DNA of 64,000 bases from Dermanyssus gallinae (GCA_003439945.1 QVRM01001074.1:1-64000); one strand, 5' to 3'; counted from the first letter of the stretch, positions 37,803 through 50,750 are shown. The notes: a model not told the origin generated them from the sequence alone. Numbers and translations: made by a program.

Positions 37803-39295
37803 CCCAGTGAGCAAGTAGACTGGGTTATATTGTCAGTAAGTAAGCTGAGACGTCGGAATATGTACATATGTTTATTCCAAGATGTACCTGACGAAATTAC
37901 TAGGATACTAAAAGTTTTCCATTTAGGTACGCGGTCACCTCTGATGAGGTCAACACTATAGCGGCATATTTCGTTCCATTAGTCTAGACCGCCGGAGGCC
38001 ATAGCATGAACAAGGGATTAGGCGATAAAGCGACCCAGCAGTTTACCGAGACCTAACGTGCTACAACTAAACTAGGTAAAGCTACAAACAGGACGAATCA
38101 AGTCATTTAGGTCATGACCACTGTTATTGTTGTGAGGGCACATGCATTACTCAAACGACGTCGTCCGTAATAGTCTTATAAGTATATCTGGGTGAGTAAA
38201 GTAAGTAGATAAACCTAAACTACACGTGTTACAGGGCGACAAAACCCGGCTCAATAACCCACGCATTATTTATATATACATATATAGTAATTTGGGCAGT
38301 TTGCGACAGCGGCTAGAATGGTAAATTTATCTTGCCTGACAGTGTTTTTCTTTGCGCTCCACTCAGTACCGCAATATTATTTTCCATTACAAGGACATAG
38401 AGCTATAGGAGATCCATTTGTATGAAGTGGTGGGCATGAACTTTGTACTGCGCACCCGAGCGCTAATTCTTCACAACAAATTTGCTAAGAAGCTGCCGTT
38501 CTTTTTTCTACTTGTTGAAGCCCGTCATTTTCTAGCCTGGGCGAGAGTCATTATGGCAAAGGACACACAAGGTACCTTTGTAGGGTATGCCAGTTAAGTC
38601 CTTTTCTAATAAAAAAAGTAATTAATGCCTCCCTGCACAACAGCTCGACACGATCGAGCCGTCAATCCTCATATCAAATCCTACGAGTGTATATGCTTGA
38701 CGATTACGGTTTTAGCTGCTGTCATGTTTTCTATTAAACACGGCTAATAGCATGTGGCAGAACGTAGAATCGTGGCCTCATTGATAACAGAAATTTAGAC
38801 GAAAAAGAACAATTTACAAGCTTAGATCGGTTGGTTTATGTTTGCTAGAGATTAGAGTTGTCAGCAAAGTTCCAGTTAAGTTCACAGAAGGCATGCAACG
38901 TTGTGTTTCCAAATGCGTTTTTAGGGCATGTGTCACATATCATTTCTTATGAATGACTGATAACCATTAGGATGTCTGCTACTAGATTATACTTGTTCTA
39001 TAGTATATAAATACATGATAGCAGATCGGCAAGTTATCGTACTCTATATTTTGAAAATTGAACCGAAACGACCAAGGTCTTTCGGTTCAAAGCAGTAAAG
39101 AAAACGAGGTTCAGCGAGCGTTTTTAAGGAGCCAAAAATGGAGAAGCATGAAGTTTTAAACATGTTGAATCTACAGCAAATGAACACCCTTCGGCAATTG
39201 TCAAGACCTCCAGGCGGTAGCGGAAGACTCTTGAGTGCTTTAGGGAGTGATTACAGGAGACGAGTTATGGCCATATGATAACGACGTCGAGACCA

Positions 39296-39535
39296 CAGTC
39301 CTCATTCAGAGAAAGAAAGGATTCTAGGGGAAACCAACCCTAGATGTATCAACATGTCCGTCCCTTGATGCACTAGAGATACTATAAATCACGGCGATTT
39401 TAAGCCCGTTCGGGGACGCATGATAGTCTTGAATTAAAAACAACTTACTTACGGCATGCTTTTAATTCCAGCAGTAAAGCCAGTGACCAACCGTACCAAT
39501 GTACAACCACCAGCGTATGGGTTAACGATTTTTTT
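39296..39535 (+). repeat. Interspersed repeat, copy 1 of a pair
   Basis: About 240 bp (cctcattcagag..., ctaggggaaaccaaccctaga, gacgcatgatagtcttgaat, taaagccagtgac) recur in direct orientation at 40887-41180 with moderate divergence. No coding frame or known element is recognised. It may be a non-autonomous element or a local duplication. Confidence 0.8.
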
Positions 39536-40886
39536 GACAGGTGTTTTTAACTACAAGGGAATCATCTTTCACGAATTATAGCCATTTGGTTCTACGGCCA
39601 TTAAGGAATATTACCACGAAGTTTAAAAATATTACGCCAGCACGTTTGGCATATAGCCTGAACTCTGGGCAAACCTTTGGATCCTTCATTCGAGGAGACA
39701 ACGTTTCGAGACTGTAGAGGAGATGAAGAAAAATTCACAGGAGCAACCTAACTTGCCTCTAAAAAAACGCGTATAAATTTGTTTCGAAGATTAAATAAAT
39801 ATATTTTTTTAATATGTATCGTAACTTTTCGATCCTCATATATATATATATATATATATATAAGCGGGTAAAAATGTCTAATACAAATTTATAAAAAAAA
39901 ATTAATTATTCCTTTAAAGGTTTTGGTTCCTTCTTCTATCTATATTGACACATAGAGTGAAAATCTTACCTAACGCACACTGTCATGTGGGCTTTCCGCC
40001 GTTATTGAGCGGATACACAATTGTACTGTATTCCAGTAGCGTACATGTACAATTGTGTATCTAGCGCCGAAGAAGCGACGCACGGTGTTGCTCTACTATA
40101 CCGTCGCCTACCTCGCCGCCACGTTTGGCGAAAGTTTACAGTTTTCAGTGCAGGTAATATCCCACGTATCTTGTAGAAGCTGCCGCCGCTGCCGTGAAGA
40201 CACGCAGACGCTCAGGAATTCACAGCTAGCCAAATCAATGATAGCAAACTTTGCCATTGAGTTTCCGTTTTGGAAAACTACTAACTAGCCTGCCAGCACT
40301 CACTGCACAGCCAAGTCACGCTTTCACAGTCGAAAGGCGCCGCCTCGTCTTTGCACGCCACGCCGATACACCAGAATACCAATAGCACACAAACCCACAG
40401 CAACCTAACAGCTATACATCTTATATATAGGAACTGACTGCTGTAGTTGCTGTCATTGTTGTTATTATTGTTGTTGATATTGTTGTTGTTGTTGCTGCTG
40501 TTAGTGTTGTTATTGTTTATGTTGTTGTTTCAGTGTTTTTCAAGCTGAAGATAATAGGAACGAGGATTTAGGCAGTATGGGGCGGGATGGGGCACAACAC
40601 CCCCGCTCTTTGCCTCCAGTCTTATACTGCCTGAAGGCCACAGCCACTGAGCTTGCAATGTTTGACGCCATTTCCCCGCATGAACGACCGACTCGACTTC
40701 TAGCTATGGTACGAGTAGCTAGAGTGTCATAGTGTTATTAACAGTAGTAGTTTCAGATAATGTCCAAAGAGACGGCCTCTGGGGTGGGCCGGGAGTGGGC
40801 TGGTGCGCTGGGTCATAGTTTTTGTCATCTATCGGGATGTTGCCGGTATGACGAATCAAGTGTTGTTGGTCAAGTTTAGTTTCCGC

Positions 40887-41180
40887 GATACTCATTCAGA
40901 GGAAGAGAGATGTTACAGCATGTCACTGAGAGCCATGCTGCTGCTGCTGCTGCTGCCACCACACGGACTCTAGGGGAAACCAACCCTAGATATTTCAACA
41001 TTTCCACTACTGGATGCATTGGAGGAAGTATAAGTCACGGCGGATTTTATGCGGCCCGTTGGAGACGCATGATAGTCTTGAATTAAAAACAGCCTACTCA
41101 CGATATGCTTTTAAATCCAGCTGTAAAGCCAGTGACTAACCGTACAAATGATGTACCACCACTAGCGTATGAGTTTACGA
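40887..41180 (+). repeat. Interspersed repeat, copy 2 of a pair, with a (CTG)n insertion
   Basis: This matches 39296-39535 but carries about 45 extra bases including gctgctgctgctgctgctgc at about 40935. The copies lie 1.6 kb apart in the same orientation. Confidence 0.8.
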
Positions 41181-41489
41181 ATCAAGGTGGCCACTGTACA
41201 GTTGTTTCGTATCGTAGAAGCATCACTGATGCATATTGAGGAGCGCAGCGACACAAATCCACGACAATAGGCACAACAGCAGTAACAGCCGCACCAGCAC
41301 CAACAATAACAGCAACAGCACCGACAAATATGCAACAACAGAAGCTATAACAATGCCAGTAACAGCCGCGCCAGCAACAACAATAACAACAACAGCAACA
41401 AATAAGTCGACAACAAAAGTTATAACAATGCCAGTAACATGAGACAGCAACAACAGCAGCCACCGGCGCAATTATAAGAACGATCAAAG

Positions 41490-43948
41490 CACTTATGTTC
41501 TTGTTGAGGGCGGGGGGGGGGGAAGGGAGAAGGTATCTCTATCTACCAATCTCTACCTATGTACGTACGAATCAACGTGCGCTCACACACGAACTTACGT
41601 GAGACGAGAGATCGTAACGGTCACAGAAAACAGTCGCAGTACAGTCGTAAGTTGTAGCCGCAAGAGCCGAATTTGCACCGGCGGCAGCGGCAGAGGCAGC
41701 CGCGAGGTAGAGCCGTCGTGGTTCTGGTAGCCTGGGCTCGTTCGCTCTGGTCGCGTTAACCTGACTGGTCTGTTCGTTCGGCCTGAATCTATCGAAACGT
41801 CGCAGGACGTCGACGACACCGGTTCTCGGACTCCTTGGCTTCGTTGGTCGGCTTATCGCTTGGTCGGTCCGTCTCGCAGTTAGAGGTCGTCTCCGCTTCG
41901 TCGTGCTGCACGCGTGTCCTGGTGCGCCTGTCGAACCGCTACGCCTGTCCTAGCGCCTGCTAGCTAGCTGCAGGACAGTCGGCTGAAACGGCACGGCGCG
42001 ACACGGCAGCCGTAGCTCTGTGACTCTGTACGTCCCTGTGTGTGTGTGTGTGGGTGTGTGTGCGTGTGGACGCTCGAGGTGGACGCATGCGCGCCACCAG
42101 AGCCGACAAGCACCGCCCAGACAAACGCTCTGTCCCCTTCGCCGTCCTCCACGCCGGGGGGTGTTTGTGCCCTCCGCTTTGGCCCCCGATTTCGACAGGC
42201 GAGGGCCGATGTCAATGGTGATGGTGATGCTGACACTGATGATCATGCTGACGACGACGACAAAGAAAGAGAGAGAGATAGAGACCAGAAAATACTTCAG
42301 GAAGGAGAGGATTGGTGCCGGATAGCTAACCAACATGTGTACGTTGTCGACCCAAGAACTCCTCTGGCTCCTTCTGTCTGCAGAAGAGAGATTCGGGCTC
42401 AGAGGCTTCTAGCATCGCGGCGGCAGTACCTTCATCAGGACCATCATCACAGCCTTAGTAGCATCGTCATCGTCGTCATCCTCATCATTTCCAGTCTAGT
42501 CCGCCCCATACAAGATAGTGTGCGTGTGTGAATATATGTATGTGCGTAGGCATGTCTCTGTATGGCTCACGATAAGTGCGCACGGTGTGGAAATAGGCGA
42601 AAAAGATTCCACACTTGTCACTCTGTCTTGTGTGCAGACGCTCACACACGACCACACACATAAACACACTAGTGCGGACATGCATGCATCCATACATACA
42701 TCTGTGTGCATGCTTGGCTTGCTGTGTCTGTGTAAATAAGTGGGGCTACTATAAATGTAAACAACGTCATAGGCCGCCGCGTACGCCGAGCACTAGAACT
42801 CTAGGCGGTGGCGGCAGCGGCCGCAGCACCGGCACCGGCGACCGTCGCATCTGTTCGACGTCTCTAAGGGCCCTTTTTCTGCCCAATGTTTCGTTTGCTT
42901 CGTGCGTAGGCGGTAGGAAAACAGGCAGAGAGAGAGACAGGCGGGCGGGCGGGCGTAACAAGTGGCCGCAGGGACACAGAAGTTCCAGATGTGGTTATTG
43001 CCGTTGTAGTAAAAGTAGAGGCAGCAGCAGTGTAGCGAACAGAGTTCAGAACAAGTGGGTTCGATTTTGCCGAAAATTTGATCAGACGGGCAGACAACTT
43101 ACGAAGTTTGTGGGGCATGATCAGGCGTCTTTCCAGAGCATAACCATCATCATCATTGTCGTCTTTTCGTTGGACTTGCTCGTGTTCGTGTGGATAAGTG
43201 GGACAGATGACAGCGCGGTTCAGGTAAGGAGGCAGGTAAGTTAGTTAAAGTTAACTTAAGGGCAACACGCGTACGTGCGTTGATTTTAGTGATGATAATG
43301 GTGATAAACATGCACAGAAGCAAAACACATCCAATCATACTCATAACAGCACACAATATATATATATATATATATATATAGCAAACGCATAGTGTGTAAG
43401 CTGTATATATATATATATATATATATATAGTAACAAAGAATACATGAAAAACCATGTATGTATTAGGATTAACATTTGGTGTGAGACATGGCCGCACCGA
43501 GCGGTATATATATATATAAAATATAATATAATATTTACGTCGTCGGCGGCAGGAATACCCAAGGCCGGTTTATTGATTGCTGATTTCATCACGATGGAGC
43601 CAGCGACGGCGATTTAAGACGACAGCGGCGGCTGTGTTTTCCTTTTAGTAGATGATGAACACAAAACTGAATGATCAGCTAACGCCGCCGGCCCGCTGGA
43701 AGAATTCATCGTGCGGTCTCGTAAGGATGAACGCTCAATGAACGTAACCGGCCATCTGCGTACAGCAGCGCACGTAGAGAAAGGAAATTTGAAGATTGAA
43801 TGCAAAGGAGTGAGAGAAGGGCAATAGAAAGAATGAGAGAGAGAGGGGAAGAGCGAGAGAGAAAGACAACAACTGCTGCATTTAAGTCTTAGTCTGGGGA
43901 TCTGAGCACCAGTAGCGATAACGAGTTAGCAGAGGCGTTGCGTCATTT

Positions 43949-43990
<42 letters not shown>

Positions 43991-45223
43991 CATATATCGG
44001 GATAGAGGCGTCGTCATATTTGTCTTTAATTGGGGTAAATAAGGAAATGGCGAACGTAGGATCTACAAGTTGTACATACTAGATGGCCAGTTAGCCAGAT
44101 GAACAAGTGGCCGAGTAACCACCTCTAACTAATTTCTTCTCTCTCTGTCTCTTAGAGGAACGAACATCCTGGGCGCTCAGATTAAGACAACAGCAGACGG
44201 CAAATCGAATATTGAGCAAACGGTGCCAACGAACGAACGGAGCGGAAGGGAAGCGGATTCGTGGACCACCAGGGCGGGCGTACGCTATTTTGAGGAACAT
44301 TCTGTGAATGGACGGATGGATTATTTATCCTCTATCCGTCGCTCTACGTCGCAGCAATGGCTTCGTTTCTGTTTTTTGTTGCGGCGCCTCTTAACGCGGC
44401 CAGCCCGTGCGTGCCTTTTAGGCTGTTTACACGCATCCAGAGTTTCTTTCTGGACATGCTACGTTTGAACGCTGTCCGCAACCCCCTCCCCTGCCCCGCC
44501 CCCACACACTGTCGGCGTACCATACACAGCCTGGTGCGTCCCCTTTAACATTGCCCGTGCCCTTTAAAGCTACCCAAGCGCTCTGCGTCGCGCGGGCCCC
44601 TCCTCACCTCCTTCGCCCTCACTGGCCACGCCTCCTTACACATAAAACACAGCCATCCATCCACACACACCCACACACACACTCACGGGCACAATGCGAC
44701 GCAACCACGTGCACGTACACACAGACACACACAAACACAGTGACGTAGACTGCGCCCTCTTGGGCGCGCCGACAACGACGACAAGAACGAAACATCCACG
44801 ACGAGGAACGGTCGAAGTTTGACGTGTCGTCGTCCGCGTCGTCGTCGTCAGCCTCATCATAGTAGTAGTAGTAGTAGTTGCAGTTAAGGTAGTGGTGGTA
44901 ACCTAGAGAATGACGTAAAACGGCCGAGTCTGATTCTGGCCCCGCTGGTCTGCGTGGCTTGATCACTTGATTGACTACTAGGTTCGCCCTCCGCCCCTAT
45001 GCTGCTGCTCTTGCTGCTATTGGAGCGGCAGCCAACCAGCCTGCCGCCGCCGCTGCCGCCGCAGCTGCTGCTGCTGCTTTGCTGCTCCCAAGTACAGCGA
45101 GCGGGAGCATTGTTCCAAAAATAGTACTACGTTGTGGTCCACATTTCCATTGACGCATACCGCAGATAGTCGCACCGAATCGTTCACACACGCCTGGTGG
45201 CCGTTGGTGCGTCAGTAACAATC
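41490..45223. promoter_or_regulatory. GC/CpG-rich block, possible promoter and 5' UTR
   Basis: Compared with the AT-rich surroundings, most of 41.5-45.7 kb is rich in GC, CpG and trinucleotide or GT repeats, and several frames are open for 100-200 codons. Two plus-strand frames (42040-42531 and 42615-43244) include hydrophobic stretches (SSIVIVVILIISSLV; SITIIIIVVFSLDLL), but neither has a convincing start context or splice site. (TA)n runs lie at 43357-43428 and 43951-43990. The block sits just before the probable start exon at 45224, so promoter and 5' UTR is the simplest reading, by inference only. Confidence 0.35.
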
Positions 45224-45302
45224 ATGTCGCCACGACGACGACCTACAACGACGATTAACGGCCGCGGCGATGATGATAGTGATCTGGGCTATGACAGTCG
45301 TG
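45224..45302 (+). CDS. Possible first coding exon of the Cys-rich membrane protein gene
   Basis: An ATG with A at -3 opens 26 codons beginning MSPRRRPTTTING and continuing GDDDSDLGYDSR, followed by the donor gtacgt (one base into the next codon, phase 1). The basic then acidic, low-complexity composition matches the disordered cytoplasmic part encoded from 50457 onward. The exon at 50457 needs a phase 0 partner, so at least one linking exon (phase 1 in, phase 0 out) must lie between 45.3 and 50.4 kb, and I did not find it. It may belong to another transcript. The surrounding DNA is GC- and CpG-rich, as expected near a promoter. Confidence 0.35.
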
Positions 45303-45893
45303 GTACGTACGGGCAGTGGGGGTAATGGTCACGGTAGGGAGGAGTTGATGGCGGCGGTGCTAGTGGTGGTGGTGTACGGATGCGTAGAGACCAAGATTAT
45401 TGGTGGTCTGCAGCGGTGGTCGCGACGTCACACGAAGTCCGGACGCACACCCGATCGACGCCACCATGCTTCCATGCATTCACTCGTTCATTTATCGATT
45501 TGCGGCCAAGCCAGCTGAACTGAATATCAGAGCATCGAGTCGCCTCGTGTTTTCGCTCTCTACAGTAAGTGAACGCTTCGAGCGTCCGACCCCTCGTCGT
45601 CGCCGGCGTCGTTTATTCAAATCCAATATGTGTATCGTTATATATCGACGTAGGTCAGCGGGAAAGAAAGTGTTTTGTAATTCTTTAGTGCATGTTTTTA
45701 CAGAAATTGACCGGTAAAATAAAGATGCATTTGCGGACATTGTTGCTCAGAAAATCCAGGGTAGTGTTCGCTAATAATTATCCCACTTAGATTACGTTGT
45801 CTTATTTGCTCCTTGGTCGCAGTATCGACAGCTTAAGACTACTTCATCTGCCATATTAACTTGCGACACATAGATTCAGAAAAATCTTCATGC

Positions 45894-45957
45894 GCATCTT
45901 TTGGAGCTTTTGGTGGTTCGATTCAGCATCTTTTGGAGCTTTTAGTGGTTCGATTCA
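45894..45957 (+). repeat. 32-bp tandem duplication
   Basis: gcatcttttggagctttt followed by ggtggttcgattca is present twice back to back with one substitution. Confidence 0.9.
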
Positions 45958-46334
45958 GCATATCATTACTATATAATTAGCTTACACTAATATTTAATTC
46001 ACACAATTCTCATTGCCAGATATTCCAGACAAAAAATTCGCTCGACGATGTGATTCCAGCACAATAGAGCACTAGCACATAAGGACGCTGCGATACGGAT
46101 TCGTCTAAACGCTACCGTCGGCAATCGGTGGATTGGACTGATCCTCAGTCGAAGCAAAAACGTACACGACATACATCTGGTCGTCTAGGCATTTTACAGA
46201 ACGCGTTCACTTTATTACAAAATGTGTGTGCATTTGATGAGCGTAATGGTATTATAATGAACGTGTCCATCGGTACTCCACGGCGTTCTTTTGTTGAGTG
46301 ACTGTTCCTTTCGTTTTGGAAACCTGATAATTCG

Positions 46335-47420
46335 TCAATCAACGCGCTCCTTTCAGATATGTAAAATAGTGAGAACCTTGCCAGATTATCCCACAGAACA
46401 GCGTTTGATTTGTTTATATAGCCTTTTTTGTTATTTAGGTGTGGAAAACGCTGGTTCCTCTGTATAGTTATGCATTACAAAGTTGGCGTTTCTTTCTTCT
46501 TAAACTCTAGGTTTTGCTCCTGGAAATCCAAAATCAACTGTATGATATATAAGATTTGTTTCTAGGTAGGCCAAGCACACGCCGTACAAAGCAATTCTTA
46601 ACTCGGTCGATGTTGTTGAGATCTGTCAGCTTAAGATGAGGCGCAATCACATGTAGGCTATATCGGACGACTGACGCAACCTTTATCTTAAATAAGTTGA
46701 CGCCAATAGTTAGATCCGTGTCACGAAGTTCTCTAAGTAGCATTATAGCTGCCGTTGCTAAATAATAATATGGATGCGATTATGGTCCAGAATGTCATGT
46801 ATGAGGTTACACATCGGACCCGTATAACTGCTGTAATAACTTTCAAAGAGCGATCTCTAAGTATGCAGTCGACGGCGGTTTTAAAGCCAGTAAATGATGC
46901 GTAGGTCATTTCTCTTTTAGCGTGTCGTTTTTCTACGTAATCCAATACAAACGTCACAGCGTCCGCGGTTGAGCCTTTTTGGAAGAAATCCGTATTGTTC
47001 GGTCGGCGGTTAAGTGAGCATTTCATATATCACACTTATTAAGATAATGCCTTGGTATGCTTTTGGGTCCGTAGCATCCCCTATACCCTTATATAAAGGC
47101 TGTACGTAGTCCTTTCTCCACTAATTTGGCATTTTACCTTTGCGTGAGCATATATTGTAGAGCATCGTTCGGGGAGCATAACTTCCTTATGTTGCCCTTC
47201 AAGTGCTCGTTTTGGTTTGGCCTGACTTTGTCTTCCGTAAAAGGGATTAAAGAGGATAAAAACTCAGACTCGGCGTCTCCCCTTGGGAGGGCCGTCTCAC
47301 CGCCGAGAAGATTTGTGAAGTGTGTCGTTCATTCTATGTCATTAATTCATGGATTACCTGTGACCTGGTGTGTCGCGAGAAGAAGCCACGTCCTATAGAA
47401 GCACAAAATGCACAGACTGT
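46335..47420 (-). pseudogene. LINE reverse transcriptase remnant (family A, copy 2)
   Basis: The minus strand contains, in order, a piece reading GDATDPKAYQGIILIS (the polymerase start, like DPxNYRxISLLS), then FQKGSTADAVTFVLDYVEKR with TYASFTGFKTAVDCI (the strand carrying the first catalytic Asp region), and then directly VIAPHLKLTDLNNIDRVKNC from the C-terminal part. The YADD region between them is missing, so an internal deletion removed the core of the polymerase. Frames are also broken. Confidence 0.75.
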
Positions 47421-47994
47421 ATACGCTGTCTGACACAAGACGCATTCTTTGTTTTTTTTCTTATTGGAATTTGTTTAAGTGCTTTTCTTTGATAGAGATA
47501 ACTGTCGCAGACCCCTCTCGTTTATGTTACCATGATTACATATTATATGTTTCACGTACTTGGATTCATAAGCAAACCAGAAGTTATGTAACTGCGGTTT
47601 TCAGTCCTTTCTGGGCCTGGCTGCTTAAGAAACTGCCCATCTGAGATCACTTTCTGCGTTGTTGATGGCGCACGTGCATTGCAGTGACTCAAGGGCCTGT
47701 TCTAGTGCGTTTCGGTTCAATGTTCGGCTGAGCTGTTGTTGATCTTCGGCTGCATTGTGGGGTTTGGGTTGTCATAAGTAGAATGTTTCTTAGCAAAGCA
47801 AAATACCTAACATTGCGTATTATTGCTCTTAGATGGTGGCTTTGACATCATACAACATCCACTGCAGTTTTGCCGTTCCAACAAATAAAGGCGAATCAGA
47901 CAATCACCACTATATTGAATTATATCTACATTCTTATTGTGGGTGGGCTAGATATGCACTCTAAATAATAGTCACAAAGTTCTACGACGCCCTA

Positions 47995-48545
47995 GCGGGC
48001 GGTGCAGACGCTCTAGCATCCGAAAATGCGATATTTCTATGGGGCACGTTGCCGTTTCCATCGCCAATCGTTGGACTTCAAAAAGCTGCGGGCCGAACTT
48101 GAGGATAAGGAGCGCATGGTGCGGGAGGCAAAAACAATGTTCGGCTTTTGGTCAGCTCCCGCCAGGTTCCCTTCGCCAGCCCTTTAAAGAAGTCTTTCCT
48201 TTATGCGGCAGTATCCCGGATGCTATGCAGCTTCTTGGAAAACTTCGAAAAAATAAGGGCTTCAGTTCTCCCATTAAGCAGAGTCGCCTTTTGCACTCGG
48301 AAGAACCCTAATGTGTCATAGTCTGCGTAAAAATATTAAACGCAATGAGCATATCAAAGCAGCCGGATTTACGGCACCGCTATGGACTTCCTTACTTAAC
48401 GAGTGCCTACGCACAGGCGATGTTCCTGAGGGAAGGCTAGAGTGCATACTGAAGGTGATCCCCAAGCGCACGGATGTTCCGATGAACCCATCGTCCCAGG
48501 GATTGCAAAGAAGAGCTGCCTTTAGAAGACGTTTTCGAGTCTTCT
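47995..48545 (+). pseudogene. R1-like LINE fragment
   Basis: On the plus strand, one frame reads HRQSLDFKKLRAELEDKERM and VREAKTMFGFW, the charged linker between endonuclease and polymerase. Another frame (48311-48547) reads LWTSLLNECLRTGDVPEG and LECILKVIPKRTD, the start of the polymerase. Frameshifts separate them and no YADD box follows, so this is a short dead fragment. Confidence 0.55.
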
Positions 48546-50456
48546 AGCGGGCGTCTCTTCATTTCTTCTTAAAACGTAGGTTGTTATGCCGCTGTCTTAG
48601 AATGTGTCTAACACTCACGCCTAGCGGCACCTTCTTTGCGGTTCACATCTCTCGCTAGTCAGCAGTAACATAGCCACTATGACATCCATCGCATGTGCTT
48701 AAAAGCTCTCCGTGAAGGCGAGCCACAATTTCTTCAACATGAAGGTGGCACCGGTGGTCTCATATGGCAGTACGCTCATATGGGAATATCTGTCGGCCAC
48801 TTATCTGTGCAGCTTGGACGAACATTCCTTTCTACTGTAGTATTAGGGATACAAAACGACTATTTAACAGTGTTCTGCTCTTGGTAGTTTCGTATCATCG
48901 CAGAGTGCTCATACTCTCGGAAAAGTTAGCTGTTCTTTCTAAATACAAGCGGACCCCCTGGAAAAAGTACACTAACAGGCTCGTTATCAACTCAGCTTCG
49001 CGTTACGCTATTGCTAGACTGCCATCACTGGGTAAACAATTTTGGCTGATTTGTGTATCTATATGTCCTACTTCCCTTCGAGAAGTGGCCTATAATGATG
49101 AAGGACTATAATGTTATGTCATTAGATCATCTATTCGATTCAACTAACTGTGATTCGTCTGCTAACATTCCAATGGTAGCAGACGAATATTGGGGTTAAT
49201 TCGCAACGTATATGTAGACTAAGCTAAATATGAACTAACTGCTGTTTATGAGGCAATTTTTTGGAACCTCCAACAAATAGTCCCCAAACCCGGAAACGCA
49301 TCACGTAGGGGACAAAATAGGCTCACTTTAATTTTAGCGTCAAACATGTTGCGGAGTTGAGACCACAATTCGTGTTCGTCCAGACCCGGATATCGTTTGG
49401 GCCAGCAGCGCAAACGTATTAATAACGTAATTATTAATGACAATTGATTAGCGCTTTTAATGCAGTCTACCGCCAAAGTATTTTGTGTTGTATATAATCG
49501 CGGTAATACGACTCATATTATTTGGAAGATAACTTTGCTATATACATTAAATATACCTACCCATCGCAGACGCACGCTTTGTATACTACTCTCTTGCGTA
49601 GGCAAACGAAGTCCTCCATCAGCAACCATCAAGTCGAATCGTCTGGCGTCACTGTGATTGTTCGTTCGTCCGTCACGAGACTAAGAGCTTGTAATGTCGG
49701 GAGCAAGCGTTTAACCGTTCTTGTATCGGTAGCTGGCACAATGGTGTTTCTGGAGGCACTGTGCCGTGTCGTCGGGTATTGTTTGCCGTAGTGCACGTGA
49801 ACCTCAGTCCGACAGTGAGGTACATCCTGACTTCTACACACGCGAGCTGGGTCTTGCTTTGGAATAATCGTGCTGCGTGTAGCGTTGCACCTGTGTTACA
49901 AAAATGGTCTGCTTCTCTCGCCTACTAAAAATTGCGCGATAGGCTTAAAGCTTTCTCGTTGTGTCGTAGCGATGGTCTCAGTTTGAATTGTGTCGCCTAG
50001 ACCTCGCATAAAAGCTCTCACAAGTTCGCGCGCTCGACGTTCTGACACGTCTAGGCACGCTGTTAGCAGTTCTTTAGGTCGCTCGTCATCGTGTGATTGA
50101 TTGATCTGTATGTGCCCGAGAAGCCATCACGGTTGACGCACCCTCGAAAGCTTAATTGTACATTGTCTCATGTCCAGTCTAGCCATCTGCTAGGGAGGTG
50201 GCGCTGTGGTCGACAGATGGCGCGTGCGCGTTTAGGTGTCTAGTGATGTTAGAAAGTGACACATGTTAGAAAGGACTAGTTAGAAAGCGCGCAACCTTAG
50301 GTCACCTGTTGTTGTTGTTGTTGTTGTTGGTATCGTTAAGAATGTTAACGTTGTAACTTGTCTCAACACTCTGTGCGCTTCGACGTAGCATTGCTTACCT
50401 GTGACCTGACCTATCTAACCAAACCTTGTTTCTGCTTCTGTTTGTGCTTCTGACAG

Positions 50457-50750
50457 GGGTCTTCCGAAGTCGCAAGAGACAGTGGCGGCGGCGGCGGTGA
50501 AGGTGGTGGTGGTGGTGGTGGTGGTGGTGGCAGTGGCAGTAGCAGCGCAATACGAAAGATAACAGGTGACGATAGCCATCACGAAAAGAAGTCGGATCCT
50601 CGCAAAACTCAAGCGAAGGATAACGACGATGCACCGCCGCCGCTGCCGCCAGAGGGTCCGAATTCGAAGGATATTGATAAATCGATGGAACTTAATCCAA
50701 TCAGCGCGAACGATGTCACAACGCCTAGCGACAGCGCAGCTCAGGCCAGC
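50457..50750 (+). CDS. Cys-rich type II membrane protein, disordered cytoplasmic exon
   Basis: This exon has 98 codons in phase 0/0. It follows a strong polypyrimidine tract and acceptor (gtgcttctgacag) and precedes the donor gtacgt. The product starts GSSEVARDSGG, runs through a long Gly stretch encoded by (GGT)n, then a charged segment (GDDSHHEKKSDPRKTQ), a proline motif (APPPLPPEGP) that resembles SH3 or EVH1 ligands, and ends SDSAAQAS. It is predicted to be intrinsically disordered and cytoplasmic because it lies N-terminal to the membrane segment in exon 52721-52878. The long open frame, good splice sites and phase agreement with the next exon support it. The protein family is not recognised. 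Confidence 0.65.

Larger units (their letters stand above)
37818..41489. other. Non-coding stretch apart from a repeat pair
   Basis: Besides the repeat pair (39.3 and 40.9 kb), GTT/CAA-type repeats occur at about 40450-40530 and 41280-41460. A frame at 40050-40150 ends at a possible donor (cag|gtaata) and could be a first exon, but nothing downstream could be joined to it. Confidence 0.4.
45303..50456 (+). other. Intron or upstream region of the membrane protein gene
   Basis: The stretch between the candidate start exon and the first firmly supported exon contains a 32-bp tandem duplication (45894-45957), a minus-strand LINE copy (46.3-47.4 kb), a plus-strand R1-like fragment (48.0-48.55 kb) and (GTT)n at about 50308-50330. 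A linking exon is expected here but none could be supported. Confidence 0.5.

Noticed and set aside
42040..43244. Two plus-strand frames (163 and 209 codons) with hydrophobic ends
   Set aside because: They lie in GC-rich, GT-repeat DNA where several frames are open; the hydrophobic parts come from GTCATC-type repeats and no splice sites fit.
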